From: Anaerofustis stercorihominis | Lineage (GTDB): Bacteria > Bacillota > Clostridia > Eubacteriales > Anaerofustaceae | DNA length: 33,256 bases | Assembly: GCA_015058295.1 (NCBI GenBank) | Contig: SVCP01000015.1 | Span: 1-33,256 of the forward strand | Reading direction: 5' to 3' | Shown here: piece by piece, positions 14,148 to 20,314 of the stretch | How positions within the stretch are numbered: the stretch's first letter is position 1 | Layout of the letters: every line of letters starts with the position of its first letter | Program-made: the position numbers and the translations under genes | The notes under the pieces: generated by a model | Databases searched by the model: none | Told to the model about the DNA's origin: nothing | Seen by the model: the letters and a program-made list of their open reading frames with translations, nothing else

Positions 14148-14609
14148 ATGAAAAAATTACTCAGCGTGATGCTGGCTGTTTGTATGCTCTTTGCACTTAC
14201 GGCCTGCGGTACGGAATATGAAGACACAAACGGGGATGATATCACCCTTGAGACCATTACGGATGAAGACATCATCAACCTCGCAACAGGTGCTTCGGGA
14301 CTTACTTATAAGGAGACAAACATCGGCGGACTGAAAAGCAGTGAATATTCCGCAAAGAACTTTAACGGCGTGGAACAGATATATCTGACGAACTTTATCG
14401 CAAAAAGCGATGTGTGCATATATATCGGACATATGAATGTTGAAAGCGGAAACTTCAAACTTGCGGTCATAAACGACGGCAAAATCATAAAAGAGATCCC
14501 CGCAGACACATTCAACGAAGAGTTCTGGTTTTATGACCTGAAAGGTACATTCTCCGTTCATGTAGCGGGAGAAAGCGCAAAATTCGATTTCTATATTGAT
14601 ATTGACTGA
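14148..14609 (+). CDS. Unknown small lipoprotein
   Basis: A 153-residue exported lipoprotein. The signal MKKLLSVMLAVCMLFALTAC ends in a lipobox (LTAC), with Cys20 the predicted lipidated residue. The mature part starts with an acidic Asp/Thr/Glu linker and continues with a beta-rich region (about residues 50-153: VCIYIGHMNVESGNFKLAVI, then GTFSVHVAGESAKFDFYI) that looks like a single small beta-sandwich. The ATG at 14148 is chosen because GGAGG precedes it; an ATG at 14136 overlaps that site. No function is known; it may act with the membrane protein 44 nt downstream. Confidence 0.78.
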   Translation: MKKLLSVMLAVCMLFALTACGTEYEDTNGDDITLETITDEDIINLATGASGLTYKETNIGGLKSSEYSAKNFNGVEQIYLTNFIAKSDVCIYIGHMNVESGNFKLAVINDGKIIKEIPADTFNEEFWFYDLKGTFSVHVAGESAKFDFYIDID

Positions 14610-14653
14610 TATGTGGCATTACAAATATGACATATTACGGATGAGGTTATAAT

Positions 14654-15184
14654 ATGAAGGACAGAAAAATTTTAGGATATGCGGGATTTTACTCGTTTGT
14701 TATGCTTGTAATGATGCTGATTTTTATTGTGGGACAGTGCCTTGCAAACAGATCTGTGTATTATATGTATGATGTTATCATCAACTTTGGATTTGTAAAT
14801 ACTGTTATTGCACAGCTTTGCACAATGGGAGCTGCCGCTACAGGATACCACAATGAATTCTATAACGGTGCAGCACAGTTTTTGTCGGGAATGAATGCGG
14901 TTGCGGCTGTATTTTACGGACTGTGTGTACTGATCATTCTCTTGCAGGTGATTTCTATGCTGAAAATGCGTAAAGGCAGGAAGATCGCATACAGGACCCC
15001 ATTGCTTCTTAATACTCTTGATGTGGCACTTCATATTGTTTATCTTGGAAATGCCGCCACATCACTGATTATGCTTGTGGTGAAGATATGGGGAGAAATT
15101 TTGCTGTTCGGTGCTCATCGGTATCAGAAGAAGGAGCTGAAGATGCTTAAAGAACAGGCAAAGGCGGCACAGACGAATGCATAA
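14654..15184 (+). CDS. Unknown integral membrane protein, about four helices
   Basis: A 176-residue membrane protein, not assigned to a family. Hydrophobic segments lie at about residues 10-30, 40-60, 83-104 and 122-150, separated by short loops. A basic loop (KMRKGRKIAYR, about 106-116) and a lysine-rich tail (RYQKKELKMLKEQAKAAQ) suggest the C-terminus is cytoplasmic. GAGG precedes the ATG. It follows the lipoprotein gene and is followed by a terminator, so the genes from 13640 to 15184 probably form one three-gene unit. No catalytic motif is visible. Confidence 0.75.
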   Translation: MKDRKILGYAGFYSFVMLVMMLIFIVGQCLANRSVYYMYDVIINFGFVNTVIAQLCTMGAAATGYHNEFYNGAAQFLSGMNAVAAVFYGLCVLIILLQVISMLKMRKGRKIAYRTPLLLNTLDVALHIVYLGNAATSLIMLVVKIWGEILLFGAHRYQKKELKMLKEQAKAAQTNA

Positions 15185-15201
15185 ATGCTTTCGTATATTT
15201 G

Positions 15202-15227
15202 ACACTCACTGCGGTGGGTGTTTTTTT
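15202..15227 (+). terminator. Terminator after the membrane-protein gene
   Basis: Stem ACACTCAC/GTGGGTGT (one G-T pair) with loop TGCG, followed by a run of T. Confidence 0.85.
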
Positions 15228-15247
15228 ATGGGGAATGTGTTTATGTA

Positions 15248-15276
15248 TTGAAAAAATGAAAACACTATGTTATCAT
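15248..15276 (+). promoter_or_regulatory. Promoter for the KilA-N gene
   Basis: TTGAAA, 17-nt spacer, TATCAT with TGT before the -10; 38 nt upstream of the ATG. Confidence 0.65.
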
Positions 15277-15313
15277 AAAGAGAACATATGTTTGATTGGA
15301 GGCAGTCGTATCT

Positions 15314-16150
15314 ATGGCAAAAACAGTTAAAGAAGTGATACATGCAAGTGGTATAGATATAGGCATCTATACGTCTGATTTTATAAATGAATACATATCA
15401 ATCACGGATATCGCACGGTATAAAAGCGATGATCCCGCCGCTGTTATACAGAACTGGATGCGCAACAGAGATGTTATTGAGTTTCTCGGATTATGGGAGA
15501 GCCTGCATAATCCGGATTTTAAACACCTCGAATTCGAGGGGTTTAAAATGAAAGCAGGAGCAAATGCTTTTACTATGTCTCCGAAGAAATGGACAGAGGC
15601 TACCGGCGCAATCGGGATAGTGAGCAAGGCAGGTCGTTACGGGGGGACATATGCACATTCTGATATTGCGTTTGAATTTGCTTCATGGATATCCCCTGAG
15701 TTCAAACTGTACATTATCAAGGACTACAAACGTCTGAAATCGGAAGAAAACAGCCGTTTATCCCGGAGCTGGAATCTGAATCGTGAACTGTCAAAGTTGA
15801 ATTATCGTATTCATACGGATGCTATCAGGGATAATCTGATACCGCCTGAGCTGACACCTGCACAGATATCCCATACATATGCAGGGGAGGCTGATATGTT
15901 GAATGTGGTTATGTTCGGAAAGACGGCTAAGCAATGGAGAGAAGAGAATCCCGATGAGAAAGGAAACATCAGAGATTGTGCTACGATATATCAGTTACTT
16001 GTATTATCGAATATGGAAAGTTATAATGCAACACTGATACGTCAGGGAATAAATCAGCAGGAACGTATGCTGTTGTTGCATGATGTGGCCGTTCAGCAGA
16101 TGAAAACATTGAGTATGTTGAATATGGAACAACTTCCGGGAGTTGAGTAA
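15314..16150 (+). CDS. KilA-N domain protein
   Basis: A 278-residue protein with an N-terminal KilA-N domain (about residues 15-145), a DNA-binding module common in phage and large DNA virus proteins. Visible hallmarks are YISITDIARYKSDDPAAVIQ, WMRNRDVIEFLGLWESL, then the later GGTYAHSDIAFEFASWISPEF, which is the most conserved KilA-N stretch. The C-terminal half is helical and not recognised; it may mediate oligomerisation. The ATG at 15314 follows GGAGG at 11 nt; a TTG start at 15296 would put this site inside the gene. It has its own promoter and terminator, so it is a single-gene cassette, perhaps a phage-derived regulator. No other phage gene is nearby. Confidence 0.85.
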   Translation: MAKTVKEVIHASGIDIGIYTSDFINEYISITDIARYKSDDPAAVIQNWMRNRDVIEFLGLWESLHNPDFKHLEFEGFKMKAGANAFTMSPKKWTEATGAIGIVSKAGRYGGTYAHSDIAFEFASWISPEFKLYIIKDYKRLKSEENSRLSRSWNLNRELSKLNYRIHTDAIRDNLIPPELTPAQISHTYAGEADMLNVVMFGKTAKQWREENPDEKGNIRDCATIYQLLVLSNMESYNATLIRQGINQQERMLLLHDVAVQQMKTLSMLNMEQLPGVE

Positions 16151-16158
16151 TAATACCG

Positions 16159-16185
16159 CCACTCGCTTTGACGAGTGGTTTTTTT
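16159..16185 (+). terminator. Terminator after the KilA-N gene
   Basis: Perfect stem CCACTCG/CGAGTGG, 6-nt loop, followed by seven T. Confidence 0.92.
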
Positions 16186-16220
16186 ATGGGGAATTTCGGC
16201 TGTTAATTATTGCTTTTATA

Positions 16221-16229
16221 TGGTAAAAT
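16221..16229 (+). promoter_or_regulatory. Extended -10 promoter for the 16258-19585 run
   Basis: TGGTAAAAT, an extended -10, about 30 nt upstream of the ATG at 16258; no good -35. Confidence 0.5.
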
Positions 16230-16257
16230 ATAAATATAAAGAGTTTTCGGAGGGATT

Positions 16258-16683
16258 ATGAGTTACGGATATGTCAGTTTACAGAGCAGTTTTTATGATT
16301 TCAGGCTGAAAGATATGGATGTGTTTTTCAGTGATATGAAGTGCCTTGATATTATAAAAGCCGTACTCGATGAAAACGGCAACATAAAAAACTTCCCCGG
16401 CATAACGGAGGATGAGCGGTGGCAGAACAAAATGAACGTGAGGCTTTTTTATGATGTACGGTATGAGGCCTGTTTTATATCCCTTGATGACGGTACGTTT
16501 CTTATGAAATGGATCGTTCAGCCAAACGGATGGTACTGGGTGGATGAAGACGGATTCGGATTTTCGGGAGATTCGCAGATAACCCTTTACTGCATAATTG
16601 ACGAAAACGGAAACTTCACGAAAAAGTTTGAACTTTACAGCATAGACAATACGCTGTATGCTGATGAATACGCAGAAATGTAA
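16258..16683 (+). CDS. Unknown small protein
   Basis: A 141-residue protein not recognised. No signal peptide or membrane helix. It is rich in aromatic and acidic residues, with a beta-strand pattern (ACFISLDDGTFLMKWIV, then NGWYWVDEDGFGFSG, about residues 72-105) suggestive of a small beta-sheet domain, possibly of immunity-protein type; that is a guess from appearance only. The ATG at 16258 has CGGAGGG upstream. It is the first gene of a tight plus-strand run, 12 nt before the cyclase gene. Confidence 0.72.
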   Translation: MSYGYVSLQSSFYDFRLKDMDVFFSDMKCLDIIKAVLDENGNIKNFPGITEDERWQNKMNVRLFYDVRYEACFISLDDGTFLMKWIVQPNGWYWVDEDGFGFSGDSQITLYCIIDENGNFTKKFELYSIDNTLYADEYAEM

Positions 16684-16695
16684 ACAGGTGAATTT

Positions 16696-17292
16696 ATGAA
16701 AATATATGACATATCACAGGAAGTTCTCGGATGTACGGTTTATCCGGGAGATCCTGTTCCGACGACGGAAAAGCTGACAGATATGAACGACGGAGGATTG
16801 TATAATCTTTCTTCCATTCAGATGTGCGTTCACAACGGCACCCATACAGATGCGCCGTCTCATTTTATAAAAGACGGAAAGAATATCGACGAAATATCTC
16901 TTTATTCATTTGTGGGAATGTGCTGTGTTGTGCAGCACAGCGGGGAAGTGCTCTCTTCCGATGCGGAAATAATTATTGCAAAAGCAAAGACTGCGGATAA
17001 TGATGCGTGGCGAAGAATACTCATAAAAGGCGATGCGGTGGTGTCGGCGGAAGCGGCGGAAGTCTTTGCTCAGGCCGGAATACTCCTTCTGGGGAACGAA
17101 TCCCAGAGTGTAGGGCCTGTGGATGCACCTATGGCGGTACATAAAATATTACTCGGAAGGAACGTCGTTCTTCTTGAGGGAATACGTCTTGCGCAAGTCC
17201 CTGAAGGGGTGTATTTACTCTCGGCGGCGCCGCTTAATATCCGGGGTGCGGAAGGTGCTCCCTGCAGGGCTGTATTGATAGATATGAAATAA
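16696..17292 (+). CDS. Cyclase-family metal-dependent hydrolase (kynurenine formamidase-like)
   Basis: A 198-residue enzyme of the cyclase family (PF04199), which includes arylformamidase KynB and isatin hydrolase. It opens MKIYDISQEVLGCTVYPGDP, typical of the family. The metal-binding signature HNGTHTDAPSHF lies at residues 46-57. Later conserved parts are LIKGDAV and LLGNESQSVGPVDAPMAVHKILL. The reaction is hydrolysis of a cyclic or formyl amide; no tryptophan-degradation genes are nearby, so the substrate is unknown. It sits 12 nt after the gene at 16258 and just ahead of the protease gene, in an apparent operon. Confidence 0.88.
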   Translation: MKIYDISQEVLGCTVYPGDPVPTTEKLTDMNDGGLYNLSSIQMCVHNGTHTDAPSHFIKDGKNIDEISLYSFVGMCCVVQHSGEVLSSDAEIIIAKAKTADNDAWRRILIKGDAVVSAEAAEVFAQAGILLLGNESQSVGPVDAPMAVHKILLGRNVVLLEGIRLAQVPEGVYLLSAAPLNIRGAEGAPCRAVLIDMK

Positions 17293-17314
17293 TGGTTTGA
17301 TTCAGTATAAAGGT

Positions 17315-18058
17315 ATGAAAAAATTGTTTGACAAAGATGAAGTGATGTTTGCCGTCGGATGGATAATTGTTTATGTTATTACGTTCGCAAACGCCGATAT
17401 GATATCAGAAAGTATCGGAATACCCAAACTTGTTACAGTTTTCGCAGGGGCCGTACTGACAGCTGTGCTGATTTTGTTTATCAGAAAACATTCCCTTTCG
17501 GAATATCTCGGAGTGTGCAGGGTAAAGACGGACAAAAGACACTTTCTGTATTTTATTCCGCTGATAATTATTTCAAGTGTGAATCTGTGGGGCGGAGTGA
17601 GCTTTACTCAGCCTTATGTTTATACACTTCTTTACATAATAAGCATGGTCTTTGTGGGATTTTTAGAAGAAGTCATATTCCGCGGGCTTCTTTTCAAAGG
17701 AATGTGCCGCACGGACATAAAAAGCGCAGTGATAGTTTCTTCCGTCAGCTTCGGCATGGGGCATATTGTGAATTTACTGTTGGGTGCGCCGCTTTTTGAT
17801 ACACTGTTGCAGCTTGTATATGCATCTGCCATAGGTTTTTGCTATACGGCGGTGTTTTTACTCGGCGGAAGTATTGTGCCGTGCATTATCTCACATATTT
17901 TTGTGAACGCAACGAGTATTTTCGCCGCAGAAACTTCCGCAGGTGCGGATATAACAATAACTGTAGTACAGACTGTGATAAGTACGATCTATGGATTGTA
18001 TCTTCTGAACGAATATAAAAAACACGCAAAGATTAATGAAAACGGAGAAAATATATGA
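17315..18058 (+). CDS. CPBP-family intramembrane metalloprotease
   Basis: A 247-residue polytopic membrane protein of the CPBP (Abi/CAAX protease) family. FLEEVIFRG holds the EExxxR motif (Glu118, Glu119, Arg122). The following motifs FGMGH and SHIFVN supply the remaining metal-ligand histidines. About seven or eight hydrophobic segments are visible. Members process prenylated or signal-type substrates, or confer immunity to self-made bacteriocins; no bacteriocin gene was identified nearby. The start is uncertain: ATG at 17315 is used, though TTG at 17297 is in frame and neither has an ideal ribosome binding site. The end overlaps the next gene by 4 nt (ATGA). Confidence 0.85.
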   Translation: MKKLFDKDEVMFAVGWIIVYVITFANADMISESIGIPKLVTVFAGAVLTAVLILFIRKHSLSEYLGVCRVKTDKRHFLYFIPLIIISSVNLWGGVSFTQPYVYTLLYIISMVFVGFLEEVIFRGLLFKGMCRTDIKSAVIVSSVSFGMGHIVNLLLGAPLFDTLLQLVYASAIGFCYTAVFLLGGSIVPCIISHIFVNATSIFAAETSAGADITITVVQTVISTIYGLYLLNEYKKHAKINENGENI

Positions 18059-18450
18059 AATATTACAGAGAAGACATTAACGAAAAGATAAAAAGGATAT
18101 CTTCGGAAGATGATTTTACCGTTGGGGAAGAATATCTGTGGGGTGATACGGAAAACACAGTGGAATACATCAACCGTCTTCAGGATAAAAGACGGGGAGA
18201 TATATTAAATATCGTTCTGAAAGCTTTTCTTGAGCACCTGATGGAAGTGGAGCATCCCTGCGACACATGGACAGAAGACATTCCGTATTATTTTGAAATA
18301 AGAGCAGCTTTTACCCTCAGGACATTCGACGGCATTGACGGGGAAATATACAACGAGTTCCAGCAGCTTATCCGCAGGAAATCCGATGAATGTTTCCGCC
18401 GTGGAAGAACTCCGCTTTCGGTGCCCGACGACTGGGACGAAGAAGAATAG
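18055..18450 (+). CDS. Unknown acidic protein
   Basis: A 131-residue protein not recognised. No export signal or membrane helix. It is strongly charged, mostly helical, and ends in an acidic tail (PDDWDEEE). WTEDIPYYFEIRAAFTLRTFDG (about residues 76-97) is its most distinctive stretch. It overlaps the CPBP protease gene by 4 nt, so translation is coupled. It is followed 58 nt later by a DUF4298 gene. Coupling to the protease suggests a shared role but gives no function. Confidence 0.72.
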   Translation: MKYYREDINEKIKRISSEDDFTVGEEYLWGDTENTVEYINRLQDKRRGDILNIVLKAFLEHLMEVEHPCDTWTEDIPYYFEIRAAFTLRTFDGIDGEIYNEFQQLIRRKSDECFRRGRTPLSVPDDWDEEE

Positions 18451-18508
18451 ATTCTGCTATGCGGGATACATAAACGAAAACGTATAAGGGATCGGAGATA
18501 AATGTATA

Positions 18509-18784
18509 ATGAGCGAAACGGTTTACAGAATAAAAATCATGGAGTTTTATCTTGATTCCCTCTGTTTAGCCATTAAAAACTGTCCGGAAGCATTTGATTA
18601 TGATGAAAACGTAAAGGATATGCTTAAAAAGCTGACGGATTATTATGATGGCGGGCAGTGGATGAGAGATTATGAGGCAGACGAAAGAGGCGAATTGCCT
18701 CCGGGGCTGAAAAGGGGCGTACTGAGTGAAGATGCTGTGTATGATCTTCTCAGCGAAGTGCATAATTTAAGGTGCGGACAATAA
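18509..18784 (+). CDS. DUF4298-domain protein
   Basis: A 91-residue protein matching the DUF4298 pattern: an N-terminal helix pair followed by LTDYYDGGQWMRDYEADERG (about residues 41-60) and LPPGLKRGVLSEDAVYDLLSE (about 63-83). The family is small, cytoplasmic and widespread in Firmicutes; no function is established. The length is normal. GGAG lies about 12 nt upstream of the ATG. It lies 21 nt before rsmJ. Confidence 0.8.
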   Translation: MSETVYRIKIMEFYLDSLCLAIKNCPEAFDYDENVKDMLKKLTDYYDGGQWMRDYEADERGELPPGLKRGVLSEDAVYDLLSEVHNLRCGQ

Positions 18785-18805
18785 AAACAGGACGACAGGT
18801 GTTTT

Positions 18806-19585
18806 ATGAATACTGCAGAAAATAACAATGCGGTTTTACTGAGAATCAGTGAACAATGTTATGACACTCCTCAGGCTGTGCGCCTCAGGGAGAAATTTAC
18901 GGAAGGTGACGGAGGAGGACTTGTTCTTAATCTTGACAGCGACGGATTAAGCCTTGTATCTTCCGACGGACTGACTCTGAGAGGGGATTTTTCCCACTTG
19001 CAGAGAAGGGTGTCTTCCGCAAACATAAACAGCGAGCTTCTTGTGCGTGCGGCAAAGATAAAAAATCATAATGGTCCGCTCACCGCAATAGATGCGACAG
19101 CAGGGATGGGGGATGACTCTTTTCTGCTTGCGGCGGCAGGATTTAATGTGAAGATGTACGAAAGAAATCCTGTAATTTATGAGCTTCTGTATGATTCTCT
19201 CCTTCGTGCAAGGGAAATTCCCGGATTGCGGGAGACGGTTTTGCGTATGGAAGTTCACAATGAGGACAGCATTTCGGCAATGAGGAATATAAATGAGCAT
19301 ATTGATGTTGTGCTTTTAGATCCTATGTTCCCGGAAAGGCAGAAAAGCTCTCTCGTGAAGAAAAAGCTTCAGCTCATACAGTCTCTCGAAAACCCTTGTG
19401 ATGACGAGAATGAGTTATTCCTCGCCGCAGTGGGCGTAAAGCCGAAAAAACTCGTGATAAAGCGTCCGCCGAAGGGCGGGTATCTTGCGGGGATAAAGCC
19501 GGATCATTCCCTCAGCGGAAAGGCTGTCAGGTATGACTGCTTCGTTGAGCCGTTTAACCGTATGGAAAAATTCAGATTACAGTAA
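18806..19585 (+). CDS. rsmJ: 16S rRNA (guanine1516-N2)-methyltransferase
   Basis: A 259-residue SAM-dependent methyltransferase matching RsmJ, which modifies G1516 of 16S rRNA in E. coli. Motif I is TAIDATAGMGDDSFLLAAAG (about residues 93-112), followed by MYERNPVIYELLYDSLLRA, the family signature. The catalytic region is VVLLDPMFPERQKSSLVKKK. The C-terminal KLVIKRPPKGG also fits. It is the last gene of the plus-strand run. RsmJ is best known in gamma-proteobacteria, so substrate identity in a Clostridium-like organism is inferred. No obvious terminator follows directly; the repeat field begins 18 nt after the stop. Confidence 0.88.
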   Translation: MNTAENNNAVLLRISEQCYDTPQAVRLREKFTEGDGGGLVLNLDSDGLSLVSSDGLTLRGDFSHLQRRVSSANINSELLVRAAKIKNHNGPLTAIDATAGMGDDSFLLAAAGFNVKMYERNPVIYELLYDSLLRAREIPGLRETVLRMEVHNEDSISAMRNINEHIDVVLLDPMFPERQKSSLVKKKLQLIQSLENPCDDENELFLAAVGVKPKKLVIKRPPKGGYLAGIKPDHSLSGKAVRYDCFVEPFNRMEKFRLQ

Positions 19586-19602
19586 CCACGCGTGTGAGCC
19601 AG

Positions 19603-19890
19603 CTCTGATTCCTATCGAAAGCACCTTACGGCACTTTATCGTTCCATAAAGCTGTTTCTCCTTTATCGCGGAAATCCCATTTCCGCGAGTATGGGAAAGT
19701 AACTGTCTTTATGCCATATATTCTTGTTTATATCTTCTTGTGTCTGAAAAAGTACTAATTCCCACCCGCCCACCCTTTTCTTGCAGGCCTGCGGCCTGCA
19801 CCGCGCCTGCGGTGCTGAGCCTGCTTCGCAGACTTACGTAGAGCAATAACAGTCTGTGCCGCATTTTCTTGCTTACATAGTGAAAATATT
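19603..19890. repeat. Large dispersed repeat, copy 1, with G-quadruplex motif and GC-rich hairpins
   Basis: 19603-19784 is nearly identical by eye to 33025-33207. It contains a perfect hairpin CGCGGAAAT-CCC-ATTTCCGCG, a 71-nt subunit from GGGAAAGTAAC (19693) to AATTCCC (19763), and a C-run CCCACCCGCCCACCC (19761-19775) whose complement is a canonical four-run G-quadruplex motif. Then come GC-rich hairpins: GCAGGCC-TGC-GGCCTGC (19783-19799), GCACCGC-GCCT-GCGGTGC (19798-19815) and CTGC-TTC-GCAG (19821-19831). From about 19841 a degenerate second subunit begins (AATAACAGTCTGTGCC). No ORF is plausible. Confidence 0.8.
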
Positions 19891-19899
19891 GGAAAATAT

Positions 19900-19954
19900 G
19901 ACAATCCCTCCTGTGCGACTTGTCGCACTTTCCTCCCTTTGCACAAGGGAGGCA
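19900..19954 (-). repeat. Single hairpin repeat unit, minus orientation
   Basis: Same family as composite I. Middle hairpin GTGCGAC-TT-GTCGCAC (19913-19928); outer hairpin CCTCCCTT/AAGGGAGG (19932-19952). Confidence 0.7.
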
Positions 19955-20045
19955 GAACGGGAGATTTTTCTGTAACGGGTGCATTGCAGTTCTGTGTCCG
20001 GTGGAACTTCGGGAAATTCCGTACTTCGTACAAACAGAACACAAA

Positions 20046-20190
20046 AAGTCCCCCTTGTGTAAAGGGGGAAGCAAAATCATCGGATTTTGCAGGGGGATTG
20101 GCTATATGCTGATGTATTGAGTTTATATTATTACGCACAATTCCCTCCCTGAAAGCTTACGCTTTATTCCCCCCTTTGCACAAGGGAGGA
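20046..20190. repeat. Composite II: convergent pair of hairpin repeats
   Basis: Plus unit 20046-20100: CCCCC, loop, GGGGG; GCAAAATC/GATTTTGC; GGGGGATTG. Minus unit 20137-20190: same design, with middle stem AAAGC/GCTTT. The left outer hairpin is preceded by AAAAA, so it reads as a terminator leaving the element on the minus strand. A further piece of the G-rich end (ACACAAGGGAGGGATTTTT) lies at 20221-20239. Confidence 0.75.
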
Positions 20191-20270
20191 ATATTGAATC
20201 TCTCTTGTGGTGAAATGCATACACAAGGGAGGGATTTTTATTTTATCCGCAAAAGTTTTCTTTATAAAGC

Positions 20271-20298
20271 AAAAAGCGACGGGATTCCGTCGCTTTTT
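20271..20298 (-). terminator. Terminator of the UroD-GPH unit
   Basis: A perfect 12-bp stem AAAAAGCGACGG/CCGTCGCTTTTT with loop GATT; 17 nt past the transporter stop on the minus strand. The A/T ends make it potentially bidirectional. Confidence 0.9.
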
Positions 20299-20314
20299 GT
20301 TGAGGTGTTGTGTA

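Noticed and set aside
19603-20240. CRISPR array
   Set aside because: The repeats are palindromic, of mixed orientation and irregular spacing, with no uniform spacers and no cas genes.
19900-20240. Insertion sequence remnant
   Set aside because: No transposase fragment, DDE-like motif or target duplication was recognised; repeats are better described as REP-like.
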